DNA of 64,000 bases from Variovorax sp. S12S4 (GTDB lineage: Bacteria; Pseudomonadota; Gammaproteobacteria; Burkholderiales; Burkholderiaceae_C). Of the stretch, positions 26,728 through 38,736 are shown piece after piece (position 1 is the stretch's first letter; the number at the start of each line of letters is the position of its first letter). The notes beneath the pieces were generated by a model, which was not told the origin of the DNA, ran no database searches, and was given only the letters and a program-made list of their open reading frames with translations. The position numbers and the translations under genes are program-made. The stretch lies in the NCBI RefSeq assembly GCF_023195515.1, contig NZ_JALPKR020000002.1, positions 5,557,001-5,621,000 of the forward strand, read 5' to 3'.

Positions 26728-27297
26728 CTAGGCGCGGGCTCGCCTCGCCCTCAACCTGGGCCGCATATAGGCCCTGAGCGCCAGGTTCAATGGGCGGCTG
26801 ACGCGGCGCTCGACCACGATCGCGACGAGCGCGGCCAGCATGGCGCCGACGACCACGTCGAAAGGAAAGTGCAGCCCCAGGAACACGCGGCTCCATCCGA
26901 CCACGGCTGCCACCACCAGCGCCGCAATCATGGGCGCACGCCACGGCAGGCACCACAGCGCAAACGCGGCGGCAAAGGTGCCCGCGGCATGCAGGCTCGG
27001 AAAGCCCGGCCGCGCGCCCTGCGGCGCCCACTGCACGCCCAGCCCGTAGAACGCGGGCCGCTGGAACGGCATGACCGAGCGGAACACGTTCACCACGACC
27101 CAGACGACCAGCACGCTGACCAGCGCGGTAAAGAAGGCATAGCGCAGGCGCCGGTCGATTGCCGCCGCGCCCATGACCGCGAGGGCCAGCAGGGTCGGCA
27201 GCACATCGGAGGCGAAGCGCGCGAAATGGATGCTCCACGCCGGCGCCGTGGCACCCGCGTTGATCAGCTCGAACAGGGCAATATCAAGGGCCTGCAT
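26728..27297 (-). CDS. PAP2-family membrane phosphatase (undecaprenyl-diphosphatase-like)
   Basis: A 189-residue integral membrane protein with about five to six segments and the type-2 phosphatidic acid phosphatase signature in order: RSVMPFQRPAF, PSLHAAGTFAAAFAL (PSxH) and SRVFLGLHFPFDVVVG (SRxxxxxH-x3-D). All catalytic residues are present. Small proteins of this type remove phosphate from undecaprenyl diphosphate or lipid A. The start overlaps the stop of the upstream PAP2 gene by 14 bases. The setting with eptA suggests lipid A or carrier-lipid recycling. Confidence 0.88.
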   Translation of the reverse strand: MQALDIALFELINAGATAPAWSIHFARFASDVLPTLLALAVMGAAAIDRRLRYAFFTALVSVLVVWVVVNVFRSVMPFQRPAFYGLGVQWAPQGARPGFPSLHAAGTFAAAFALWCLPWRAPMIAALVVAAVVGWSRVFLGLHFPFDVVVGAMLAALVAIVVERRVSRPLNLALRAYMRPRLRARRARA

Positions 27298-27940
27298 GCA
27301 AGGCAGCCGGCCCGGGTGCCGGCAATGGCGAGCCGCGGGGCGCGGCGATCAGCTCGATGGCAAAACCGACGGTCCAGCAGATCCAGGCCGTCCACAGCGT
27401 GTGGCTCATGTAGTGCGCGCCGCGCAGCTGCTGCGACACGCCAAGCATCAATCCCGCGGCCAGCGAAACGCAAAGCCAAGCAATGGCCGCGCGCTGCGAG
27501 ACGCGCCGCAGCACGAAAAAGCCGCCCGCATAGGCGAACGCGGCGGAGGCGTGGCCCGCCGGAAAGCACCCGCCCGGGCCGCCGTCGTACACCCTCCACG
27601 CCCAGTGCGACACATGGCTTGCCACTCCGCCGAATTCCTTCAGGTCCCAGGGGCAGCTCGTATGGCTCGCACGCTTGAGCAGGCTGATCGCGATGACCGA
27701 AAGCAGCACCGTGAAAGCCAATTGCGCCCGTGCACGAACAGGCAGCCGCCGCAAGAGGCCCACGGGCCAGCGGATGGCGGCGAACAGCGCAATCACGCAC
27801 AGCCAGCTCAGGTTCTTTGCAGCTTCATGCATCACGCGGACAAGAAAGGCGTTGTCGCGCCACGGAAAACCCATGGGCGTGCCGGCCAGGCGGGCCAATG
27901 CGAGATCGCCGCCCGTGGCATCCCAGGCCAGCAGGAGCAC
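27284..27940 (-). CDS. PAP2-family membrane phosphatase (LpxE-like)
   Basis: A 218-residue membrane protein with a PAP2 core: LLKRASHTSCPWDLKEFGG, GGCFPAGHASAAFAYAGGFF (PxGH) and GAHYMSHTLWTAWICW in place of the third motif. SHTxCPWDL is typical of LpxE-like lipid A phosphatases. A GTG at 27940 is the first standard start, but the frame remains open upstream and encodes plausible family sequence (FESVDHPPGGWTLLALV), so the true N-terminus may be about 20-25 residues longer and begin at a non-standard codon. It is divergent from the two-component system and first of the operon leading to the second PAP2 gene. Confidence 0.87.
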   Translation of the reverse strand: MLLLAWDATGGDLALARLAGTPMGFPWRDNAFLVRVMHEAAKNLSWLCVIALFAAIRWPVGLLRRLPVRARAQLAFTVLLSVIAISLLKRASHTSCPWDLKEFGGVASHVSHWAWRVYDGGPGGCFPAGHASAAFAYAGGFFVLRRVSQRAAIAWLCVSLAAGLMLGVSQQLRGAHYMSHTLWTAWICWTVGFAIELIAAPRGSPLPAPGPAALHAGP

Positions 27941-28056
27941 CAGTGCAAGAAGGGTCCAGCCCCCAGGCGGATGATCGACGGATTCGAAAAGTTTGGCGCA
28001 CGCGTCATGAGCAGAAAAGCAGGTCTGAAAACACCCCTTGAGCCTACGTTTGCGGC

Positions 28057-28093
28057 CTGAACCGTTCCTGAAGCGGTCTGAACGAAAGCTGAC
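28057..28093. promoter_or_regulatory. Four phased CTGAA boxes between the PAP2 operon and the response-regulator gene
   Basis: CTGAA at 28057, 28068 and 28078, plus CTGAC at 28089: steps of 11, 10 and 11 bases. This is the tandem direct-repeat form used by PmrA/QseB-type regulators. It lies 62-98 bases upstream of the response-regulator start, ahead of a TAGACT (28122) that could be its -10, and in the shared region with the divergent PAP2 operon. Confidence 0.68.
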
Positions 28094-28154
28094 CCCGCTG
28101 CGGCGGCACCTCGGGCGGCGCTAGACTTCGTTTTTTCTCGAAAGACCCCCTCGC

Positions 28155-28829
28155 GTGCGGATATTGCTTGTCGAAGATGACAGTGCGTTGGCAGACGCCG
28201 TCTGCAGCTATCTGCTCGCGAAGGCGTTCGTCGTCGACGTGGCGCCCGGCCTTGCCCAAGCGCGCGGCGCCCTGCTTTCGGTGCAATACGCCGCCGTGCT
28301 GCTCGACCTGCACCTGGGCGACGGCGACGGCCTTTCGCTGCTGCCGCAGGTGCGCGCGCTGCGCGAGCCGCCCATCGTCATCGTGCTGACCGCACGCGAC
28401 CAGGTGACCGACCGCATCCGCGGGCTCGATGCCGGCGCGGACGACTACCTCATCAAGCCCTATGACCCGGCCGAGCTGCTGGCGCGGCTGCGCGCAGTGG
28501 AACGGCGGCGCAACGCGGGCAGCTCGCCGGTGCTGCATCTGGGCACGCTCGAAATCGATTTGGCGCAAGACCGGGTCCGCAAGGACGGGAATCCGGTCGT
28601 GCTGACCCAGAAAGAGTGGGCCCTGCTGCGCGTGATGGCCACCCGGCCCGAGCGCATCCACACCCGCGAAAACCTGGCCGACGCGCTCTACGGCTTCGGC
28701 GACGAGGCCGACAGCAACACGCTCGAGGTATTCATCAGCCGCCTGCGGCGCAAGCTGGGCAAGAGCCACATCCAGACACTGCGCGGCCTCGGCTATCGCC
28801 TGTCGACATCGGCGGGCGACGACGAATGA
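28155..28829 (+). CDS. OmpR-family response regulator, PmrA/QseB-like
   Basis: A 224-residue response regulator. Receiver domain with acidic pocket VEDD, phospho-acceptor Asp in VLLDLHLGDGDG, and LTARDQVTDR, GADDYLIKPYD; then a winged-helix output domain (LTQKEWALLRVMATRPERIH, SRLRRKLGKSHIQTLRGLGY). The start is GTG at 28155. It is coupled to its kinase by ATGA. The placing next to eptA and PAP2 genes suggests it controls lipid A modification, and the CTGAA boxes at both promoters support that. The trigger (metal, pH or cationic peptide) cannot be told from the sequence. Confidence 0.93.
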   Translation: MRILLVEDDSALADAVCSYLLAKAFVVDVAPGLAQARGALLSVQYAAVLLDLHLGDGDGLSLLPQVRALREPPIVIVLTARDQVTDRIRGLDAGADDYLIKPYDPAELLARLRAVERRRNAGSSPVLHLGTLEIDLAQDRVRKDGNPVVLTQKEWALLRVMATRPERIHTRENLADALYGFGDEADSNTLEVFISRLRRKLGKSHIQTLRGLGYRLSTSAGDDE

Positions 28830-30178
28830 GCGCTCCATTCCCGAACAGCGGCCGCGACACGCTGGCCGGCCGGCTCACGCGCACCCTGATCGTCTGGGTC
28901 GGCGGCGTGTGGCTGCTGTGCGTGCTGGCGGTGGTCTGGTATGTGGACCGCGAGATCAACCACAACTTCGACAACGAACTGGTCGAGGTGTCGCACCGCA
29001 TGTTCGACATGGCGGTGCAGGAGCTCGACAAGCTGCAGCAGACGGGCACTCCCGCGGAAACGCCGCTGATCGCGCCCAAGCAGCTGTTTTCGGCGGACGC
29101 CGTGAAATACCAGGTGGTCGACATCCACGAGCAGGTGCTGCTGCGCTCGGCCGAGGCGCCCACCAATGCCTTCGACGTTCCGCTGGCCTCGGGCTTTGCC
29201 AACAACCAGACCTGGCGCATCTATACCGTGCGGCACCCCACGCGGCCCCTCTACTTCCAGGTGGCCGATCCGCTGGATGAGCGGCGATCGGCGCTGAACC
29301 GCACGCTCTTCGGCCTGATCATTCCGCTTGGTGCCGTGCTGCCGCTCCTGGCCCTGGTGCTGCGCAACGTGGCCCGCACCGAACTGCGGGTGCTGCAGCA
29401 GCTTGCGGGCGAGATCGAGAAGCGCAGCGGCTCCGACCTGCGGCCCATTGCCCTGCCCGGCCTGCCGCGCGAGCTGCGCTCCGTGGGCGATCACGTCAAC
29501 AGCCTGCTGGAGCGGCTGTCGCATTCGCTCGATGTCGAACGTGCCCTGGCCGCCAACGCCGCGCACGAGCTGCGAACGCCGCTGGCCGCGGCTCGGCTGC
29601 GCCTGCAAACGGCGCTCGAGCACGATCTTCAGCGCAACGATGTGCAGGCCGCGCTCGATGCGCTGCAAATGCTCAGCCACCGCACCGAAAAGCTGCTGCA
29701 ACTGTCGCGGGCCGAGTCGGGCGCGTCGCTCGCGCGGTCGCGGGTCGACCTGGTCCAGCTTGCCGGCACCGTGGTGCAGGAGTTCTGGAACGATCCGCAG
29801 GTCAACGAGCGGTTGGGCCTCAAGCTGCCCGACAGTGCCGCCCCGGTGGCAGTGGGCGACGTCGACGCGCTCGCGATCGCGCTGCGCAACCTGGTGGAAA
29901 ACGCATTGCGCTACAGCGAGGGCGCGCGCGTGGTGGTGGAGGTGATGGCGCCCTGCACACTCGCGGTGCGCGACTTCGGGCCCGGCGCAAGCGCGGCGCA
30001 GCTCGCCTCCTTGCAGGAGCGCCATGTGCGCCACAGCTCGGACCGCGCGGGCTACGGGTTGGGCCTGTCGATCGTCGGCACCATTGTCGAGAAGCACAAC
30101 GCAACGCTCGAACTGGCATCGCCCCCAGCGGGTGCCGCCAGCGGTTTCGAAGCGCGCATCGTGCTGCCGCCGGCCTGA
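28826..30178 (+). CDS. Sensor histidine kinase, PmrB/QseC-like
   Basis: A 450-residue kinase with two membrane segments (about residues 20-40 and 155-180) flanking a periplasmic sensor of about 110 residues. The H box is ALAANAAHELRTPLAAARL, the N box NLVENALRYSEGA, and the ATP lid motifs VRDFGPGAS and GYGLGLSIVGTIVEKH. The long frame upstream belongs to the regulator gene; the ATG at 28826 overlaps the regulator's stop. The periplasmic domain shows no obvious acidic metal-binding ExxE cluster as in Salmonella PmrB. Confidence 0.92.
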   Translation: MSAPFPNSGRDTLAGRLTRTLIVWVGGVWLLCVLAVVWYVDREINHNFDNELVEVSHRMFDMAVQELDKLQQTGTPAETPLIAPKQLFSADAVKYQVVDIHEQVLLRSAEAPTNAFDVPLASGFANNQTWRIYTVRHPTRPLYFQVADPLDERRSALNRTLFGLIIPLGAVLPLLALVLRNVARTELRVLQQLAGEIEKRSGSDLRPIALPGLPRELRSVGDHVNSLLERLSHSLDVERALAANAAHELRTPLAAARLRLQTALEHDLQRNDVQAALDALQMLSHRTEKLLQLSRAESGASLARSRVDLVQLAGTVVQEFWNDPQVNERLGLKLPDSAAPVAVGDVDALAIALRNLVENALRYSEGARVVVEVMAPCTLAVRDFGPGASAAQLASLQERHVRHSSDRAGYGLGLSIVGTIVEKHNATLELASPPAGAASGFEARIVLPPA

Positions 30179-30188
30179 GGCCAGGGCG

Positions 30189-30887
30189 TCAGCGGCCTGC
30201 GGGCTCCTTCTGCGGTGCGAAGCCGTAGGAGTTGTCGAAGCCGAACTGGCGGGCACTGTACATCGCGCCCATCTTCTTCACCAGGTGCCGTTGCACTGTT
30301 TTCGGCAAGGCGAAGTAGCCGCTGTTGCCAGTCGTCCTGCGCTGGCCGTCGAGTTGCCCGGTAACGGCATGGATGGTCGCCTTGCGGCCCTGGTGAAAGG
30401 CAATGATCTTTGCGCGCCCTGAAAACGGATCGACATTGACGTGTCCGTCGTCCTCCGGTTCGAAGAAGCGGTAGACAAGAACAGGGTCCACCAGGCCATC
30501 GCCGTCGATGTCCGTGAACTCGAAGAGCCTGGTGCGGAAGTTGACGCCCACCGCCTGCTCGCCGGCAAAGTCGCGGATCGCCCATTGCCTGGTGAGCAGG
30601 TTGTCGCTGTCCACCTTGTAGAGCGCGGCGTGGACGGCCGAGGACAGCAGCTCTTCGGGAAACGGGCGATCCTGTTTTTCGCCGAGCAGCAGCGCGTAGC
30701 TGCCGGATTTGTCGGTGTAGCAATACCGCTTGAACAGCGGAAACTCGACGCCCGACTTCTTCAAGGCATCGGCACTCAGGAAAGGCGCGCCGGCGGCACA
30801 TTCGCGCGGGGCAGCGGTGTTCTGCGCATGGCTCCAGCCAGCCAGCAACGCCAGGCATGCGAGCGCGAGCGCCTTCTTCAGCTGCAT
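30189..30887 (-). CDS. Hypothetical exported protein with DxDGDG calcium-like motif
   Basis: A 232-residue protein with a Sec signal peptide (MQLKKALALACLALLAGWSH, cleaved near SHA-QN). The mature part has a Cys pair (ECAAG, YCYTD) and FTDIDGDGLVDPV, which looks like a Ca-binding loop as in dockerin or EF-hand repeats, followed by VYRFFEPEDDGHVNVDPF. I do not recognise a named family with confidence. It faces the kinase gene tail to tail and is alone between two operons. Probably periplasmic; the function is unknown. Confidence 0.8.
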   Translation of the reverse strand: MQLKKALALACLALLAGWSHAQNTAAPRECAAGAPFLSADALKKSGVEFPLFKRYCYTDKSGSYALLLGEKQDRPFPEELLSSAVHAALYKVDSDNLLTRQWAIRDFAGEQAVGVNFRTRLFEFTDIDGDGLVDPVLVYRFFEPEDDGHVNVDPFSGRAKIIAFHQGRKATIHAVTGQLDGQRRTTGNSGYFALPKTVQRHLVKKMGAMYSARQFGFDNSYGFAPQKEPAGR

Positions 30888-30894
30888 CAGAGCC

Positions 30895-31317
30895 CTACTC
30901 GCTCACCACCGCGCGCAGCCAGTCGGGCAAGGGCAGCGCTTTCTGCTTGGGAAAGTCGACCCAGATCGTGGTTGCCCCGCCCGCGGCGCAAATCACGTCG
31001 GGCGCCTCGGCCCGCGCCATGGTGGCCCAGCTCTCGAAGGTGGTTCGCGCCGGGTCGCTCACGTACATCTTGATGAGCACACTGCCGGGATACTCGATCT
31101 GGCGGTAGAAATTGCAGAAGGCATTGACGATCACCATGCCTTCGCCGCCGGGGGTGGGCTGGATGCCGAGCGAATGTATCCAGTCGATGCGCGCGGTTTC
31201 CAGGTAGCGAAAGTAGGTGCCGTTGTTCAGGTGCCCCATGGCATCCATGTCGCCCCAGCGGATCGGGATCGACATTTCATACACGAGCTTCTTCTTTTCG
31301 GGAATTTCGATTCTCAT
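30895..31317 (-). CDS. 4HBT-family acyl-CoA thioesterase
   Basis: A 140-residue hotdog-fold thioesterase with the 4-hydroxybenzoyl-CoA thioesterase-type motif IRWGDMDAMGHLNNGTYFRY (Asp-x-Asp-x-x-Gly-His), then LETARIDWI and NFYRQIEYPG. It hydrolyses acyl-CoAs; chain length cannot be inferred. The start at 31317 overlaps the transporter stop (ATGA), so it closes an SDR-EamA-thioesterase operon. Confidence 0.92.
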   Translation of the reverse strand: MRIEIPEKKKLVYEMSIPIRWGDMDAMGHLNNGTYFRYLETARIDWIHSLGIQPTPGGEGMVIVNAFCNFYRQIEYPGSVLIKMYVSDPARTTFESWATMARAEAPDVICAAGGATTIWVDFPKQKALPLPDWLRAVVSE

Positions 31318-32225
31318 CGGTGGGCCTTGATGGATGCGAGGATGCCAAGAACGAACAAGAGCGCGGCCGCCAGCTCGGTGGCTTGCGGCCAGCGCCCGTC
31401 CCAAAGAAATGAATAGAGCAGCGCGAACAGCGTCTCGCTCACGATCAGCTGGCCGCACAGGCTGGCCGACAGGCGCTGGCTCGCGATGTTCCAGAGAATG
31501 GTAGCGAGCCATGAAGAGCCGAACCCGCCCGCCAATGCGAGCCAGACGAAGAGCATGCCTTGGGGCTGCGCGCGAAGCGTGGCCACGTCGCTGCCGGCCA
31601 CCATCCACAGCAGCAAGGCGCCCACGCCGGTCGCAATGCCGAGCCAGTTGGCCCAGTCGGTCGCGTTGAGCTCGGTATGGCGCTGCAGCCAGGCGGCGTT
31701 GAGCAAGCCATACACCGTCCAGCTTGCCATGGCGCAGAGCGCCAATGCAATGCCCCAGCCGAAGCGAACGCCGTTGCCGGCCGTGCCGTGCTGTGCCGAC
31801 CAGGCGCCGTAGACCATGAGCGCAATGCCCGCGCCCGTGAGCACCAGGCCGGGCAGCAGTGCCCGCATGCGCAGCCCCGCGGGCCGGCCGAGCAGCATCA
31901 TCCAGACCGGGATGGTGCCGATGATGAGGCTGGGCACCTCGGTGCCCGCCGCCGCAATGCCGAAGGCCAGCAGCAGGTAGTAGCCGCTGAAGCCCAGCAC
32001 GCTGAGGCCCAGCGCCGCCATCGCCTGGCGCCTGTTCGGCCAGCGCAGCGACGCGGGCCGCGTGAACACCGCCAGGCCCGAGATGGCGCCGAACACCGCG
32101 AAGCGCGCGGCCGTGATGTCGACCATGCCGAAGTGCCCGACCATTCGCGGCGCCACGAAAACCAGGCCCCAGAGCGCCCCCGCCCCCAGCCCGGCGGCTA
32201 TGCCAACCCAGGCGCGCGGCGTCAG
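31314..32225 (-). CDS. EamA-family (DMT superfamily) transporter
   Basis: About 303 residues with ten membrane segments in two EamA halves (WVGIAAGLGAGALWGLVFVA at the start; LSASLCGQLIVSETLFALLY near the end). Such carriers export or import small metabolites. The start is a puzzle: the sequence homologous to family N-termini begins right at a CTG (32225-32223) overlapping the SDR stop as CTGA, with TPRAWVGIAAG following. The first in-frame ATG is 27 residues in and would remove the first membrane helix. I therefore take CTG as the probable start. It is followed by the thioesterase with a 4-base overlap. Confidence 0.85.
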   Translation of the reverse strand: MTPRAWVGIAAGLGAGALWGLVFVAPRMVGHFGMVDITAARFAVFGAISGLAVFTRPASLRWPNRRQAMAALGLSVLGFSGYYLLLAFGIAAAGTEVPSLIIGTIPVWMMLLGRPAGLRMRALLPGLVLTGAGIALMVYGAWSAQHGTAGNGVRFGWGIALALCAMASWTVYGLLNAAWLQRHTELNATDWANWLGIATGVGALLLWMVAGSDVATLRAQPQGMLFVWLALAGGFGSSWLATILWNIASQRLSASLCGQLIVSETLFALLYSFLWDGRWPQATELAAALLFVLGILASIKAHR

Positions 32226-33004
32226 AGCGCGAACCCGTCGTCGGCGGCAATCACCGCGCCGTTCACGAAATGGCTCTGGCCGCTGGCCAGCAGCACGATG
32301 AGGCCGTCCAGGTCTTCGGGCTTGCCCACGCGCTTGCGCGGCAGCATGCTCACGAGCTTGGCGCCGCCTTCGGACGCCCAATGGTCTTCGTTGAGCTCTG
32401 TGGTGATGTAGCCGGGGCACAGCGCGTTCACGTTGATGCCGAAGCGGCCCCACTCGAGCGCCATGGCCTTGGTCATCTGCACCACGGCGGCCTTGCTCAT
32501 GCAGTAGGCGCCGATCTGCGGCATGACCTTGAGCGCCGCCACCGAGGCGATGTTGATGATGCGCCCGCCGATGTAGGTGCCCGGCGCCGAACCCTTGGCG
32601 CGCGCCAGCATGCGCTTGCCGACCTCTTGCGCAACAAAGAAGGAGCCCTTCACGTTGGTGTCGAAGATGTAGTCGTAGTCGTCGGGGGTGACGTCCTGCA
32701 GGCGCTGGGTGGTGCTCACGCCCGAGTTGTTGACCAGGATGTCGATAGCGCCCACTTCGGTTTCAGCGCGCGCCACGGCGGCCTTGATGCTGCCGATTTC
32801 GGTCACGTCGAGCTCGACCACGTGAGCGTCGCCGCCCTCGCCTTCGATGCGGGCGCGCAGTTCCTTGAGCTTTTCGACCCTGCGGCTCGCGAGCACCACG
32901 GCGGCACCGGCGCGCGCCAGCGTTTTCGCGAACTGCGCGCCCAGCCCGCTGGAAGCGCCGGTGACGAAGGCCACGCGGCCCGAAAGATCGATGCTGTAAG
33001 CCAT
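32222..33004 (-). CDS. SDR-family oxidoreductase
   Basis: A 260-residue short-chain dehydrogenase. Cofactor motif VTGASSGLGAQFAKTLARAG, the LVNNSGVSTT motif, catalytic IASVAAL...YCMSKAA (Ser, Tyr, Lys), and ALCPGYITTELNEDHW. It resembles 3-oxoacyl or 3-hydroxyacyl-type SDRs. First gene of the SDR-EamA-thioesterase operon; together with the thioesterase it suggests acyl-CoA or fatty-acid metabolism, which is inference. It is divergent from the ETF-ubiquinone oxidoreductase gene (about 115 bases), which is also linked to acyl-CoA oxidation. Confidence 0.92.
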   Translation of the reverse strand: MAYSIDLSGRVAFVTGASSGLGAQFAKTLARAGAAVVLASRRVEKLKELRARIEGEGGDAHVVELDVTEIGSIKAAVARAETEVGAIDILVNNSGVSTTQRLQDVTPDDYDYIFDTNVKGSFFVAQEVGKRMLARAKGSAPGTYIGGRIINIASVAALKVMPQIGAYCMSKAAVVQMTKAMALEWGRFGINVNALCPGYITTELNEDHWASEGGAKLVSMLPRKRVGKPEDLDGLIVLLASGQSHFVNGAVIAADDGFAL

Positions 33005-33121
33005 GGAAAAGCGGTCCTGTTGAGTCGTTGCCGAGTCGCCGAGGTGACGCCCTGCACTCCACATAAAATGTTTCGCGCCCTCGAAGCGTCCGAGCCTCAA
33101 ATCATTATCGACGAGACCCAC

Positions 33122-34819
33122 ATGACCCACGACGAAATCCTCGCCCAGTTCGGCCCCCGCGAATCCATGGAATATGACGTGGTGGTCGTCGGCGGCGGCC
33201 CGGCCGGCCTCTCTACCGCCATCCGGCTCAAGCAGCTGGCCGCGCAGCACGAAAAGGAAATCTCGGTGGTGGTGCTCGAAAAGGGCTCCGAGCCCGGCGC
33301 GCACATTCTCTCGGGCGCCATCATGGACCCGCGCGCGCTGAACGAGCTGCTGCCCGACTGGAAGGAGCAAGGTGCTCCGCTGAACCAGCCCGTCACCGAC
33401 GACGCGATGGTGTTCCTGGGCGAAAAATCGGGCCTGCGCACCCCCAACGCCTTTCTGCCGGCCTGCTTCCAGAACCACGGCAACTACATCATCAGCCTTG
33501 GTGCCTTCACCAAGTGGCTGGCGCAGCAGGCAGAAAACCTGGGTGTCGAAATTTTTCCGGGCTTTCCGGCGGCCGAGGTGCTCTACAACGAGAACGGCTC
33601 GGTGCGCGGCGTGGCCACCGGCAACATGGGCGTAGGCAAGGACGGCGAGCCGACCGAAAACTTCCAGCTGGGCATGGAGCTGCTGGGCAAGTACACGGTG
33701 TTTGCCGAAGGCGCGCGCGGCCACCTTGGCCGCCAGCTCATCAGCCGGTTCAAGCTCGACGAAGGCCGCGATCCGCAGACCTACGGCCTGGGCGTGAAGG
33801 AAGTATGGGAGATCGATCCCAAGCGCCACCAGCCGGGCTTTGTGCTGCACACCGCCGGCTGGCCGATGAAGAGCGACACGTACGGCGGCGCATTCCTCTA
33901 TCACATGGAAGACAACAAGATTTCCATGGGCTTCATCACGGGCCTGGACTACAGCAACCCGTACCTGAGCCCGTTCGAGGAGATGCAGCGCTGGAAGCTG
34001 CACCCCAACATCCGCTGGTACCTGGAAGGCGACGAGGCCAAGGGCATCAAGCCGGCCAAGCGCATCGGCTACGGCGCGCGCGCCATCACGGCCGGCGGGC
34101 TGATGTCGCTGCCCAAGACGGTGTTCCCGGGCGGTGCGCTGGTCGGCTGCGAGGCGGGCTACCTGAACGTGAGCCGCATCAAGGGCAGCCACGCTGCCAT
34201 CAAGACGGGCATGCTGGCGGCCGAAGCCGCTTTCGACGCAGTGCAGGCCGGTCGCCAGCACGACGAGCTCACGGCCTACCCGGCCGCGTTCGAGAAGAGC
34301 TGGCTCTACACGGAGCTGAAGAAGGCACGCAACTTCAAGGCCTGGTTCAAGAAGGGGCTGGGCATTGCCACGCTCATGAACGGCATCGAACAGTGGCTGC
34401 TGAAGGGCAACATTCCGTGGACCCTGCACCGCAGCAAGCCGGACCACATGTATCTCAAGCCGGCGGCGGAGTGCAAGCCCATCGTCTACCCGAAGCCGGA
34501 CGGCAAGCTCACGTTCGACCGGCTGTCGAGCGTGTTCATCAGCAACACCAACCACGAGGAGCAGCAGCCGGCCCACCTGACGCTCAAGGATGCGTCGGTT
34601 CCGGTGAACATCAACCTCTCGAAGTTCGCGGGTCCTGAAAGTCGCTACTGCCCGGCGGGTGTGTACGAGTTCGTGGGCACCGATGACGGCAAGCAGCGCC
34701 TGCAGATCAACGCGCAGAACTGCGTGCACTGCAAGACTTGCGACATCAAGGACCCGACGCAGAACATCGTGTGGGTTACGCCTGAGGGGGGCGGCGGGCC
34801 TAACTACGTGGGGATGTAA
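33122..34819 (+). CDS. Electron transfer flavoprotein-ubiquinone oxidoreductase
   Basis: About 565 residues. FAD-binding motif YDVVVVGGGPAGLSTAIRL near the N-terminus, the membrane/quinone region GEKSGLRTPNAFLPACFQNH, and a C-terminal 4Fe-4S ferredoxin-like domain with SRYCPAGVYEFVG and NCVHCKTCDIKDP. It passes electrons from ETF (from acyl-CoA and amino-acid dehydrogenases) to ubiquinone at the inner membrane. Two ATGs compete: 33068 and 33122. The latter yields MTHDEILAQFGPRESMEYD, the usual N-terminus, and I prefer it. Confidence 0.95.
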   Translation: MTHDEILAQFGPRESMEYDVVVVGGGPAGLSTAIRLKQLAAQHEKEISVVVLEKGSEPGAHILSGAIMDPRALNELLPDWKEQGAPLNQPVTDDAMVFLGEKSGLRTPNAFLPACFQNHGNYIISLGAFTKWLAQQAENLGVEIFPGFPAAEVLYNENGSVRGVATGNMGVGKDGEPTENFQLGMELLGKYTVFAEGARGHLGRQLISRFKLDEGRDPQTYGLGVKEVWEIDPKRHQPGFVLHTAGWPMKSDTYGGAFLYHMEDNKISMGFITGLDYSNPYLSPFEEMQRWKLHPNIRWYLEGDEAKGIKPAKRIGYGARAITAGGLMSLPKTVFPGGALVGCEAGYLNVSRIKGSHAAIKTGMLAAEAAFDAVQAGRQHDELTAYPAAFEKSWLYTELKKARNFKAWFKKGLGIATLMNGIEQWLLKGNIPWTLHRSKPDHMYLKPAAECKPIVYPKPDGKLTFDRLSSVFISNTNHEEQQPAHLTLKDASVPVNINLSKFAGPESRYCPAGVYEFVGTDDGKQRLQINAQNCVHCKTCDIKDPTQNIVWVTPEGGGGPNYVGM

Positions 34820-34919
34820 CTCCTCCGGGTTGTTGTTTTTGGCGCTCTTGTTCAGGGCGCGTGCAAAGGCCACCGGGCGCTGCGCTTGTTCCGCTCGATC
34901 AACGACCGGCGCGAATAAC

Positions 34920-35013
34920 GATCCCGTCGATGGGGTGCCTTGCGCAGCGAAATAAAGGAGGAGGCCGCAGGCCGGGGGACATTCGCGGAGCAAGGTACCC
35001 CGTCGGCGGGATC
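34920..35013. repeat. Imperfect 32-bp inverted-repeat element in intergenic region
   Basis: The left arm (34920-34951, GATCCCGTCGATGGGGTGCC...) and right arm (34982-35013, ...TACCCCGTCGGCGGGATC) pair over 27 of 32 positions; three further positions could pair G-U in RNA. The 30-base loop contains AAAGGAGGAGG and CCGCAGGCCGG. It fills most of the gap between the ETF-QO and oxoprolinase genes, which converge here. It looks like a genus-specific dispersed repeat and may act as a bidirectional terminator. Confidence 0.8.
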
Positions 35014-35037
35014 GCCCCCACCGAGGCAGCACGCAAT

Positions 35038-38694
<3,657 letters not shown>

Positions 38695-38736
38695 GAGAGA
38701 AAGGGCTTCGCAGGGAAAAGAGAAAAATGCTTCGGA

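Noticed and set aside
28025..28041. Extra CTGAA at 28025 with a CTTGA 12 bases on
   Set aside because: Spacing and sequence do not match the other CTGAA pairs; left out of the box set.
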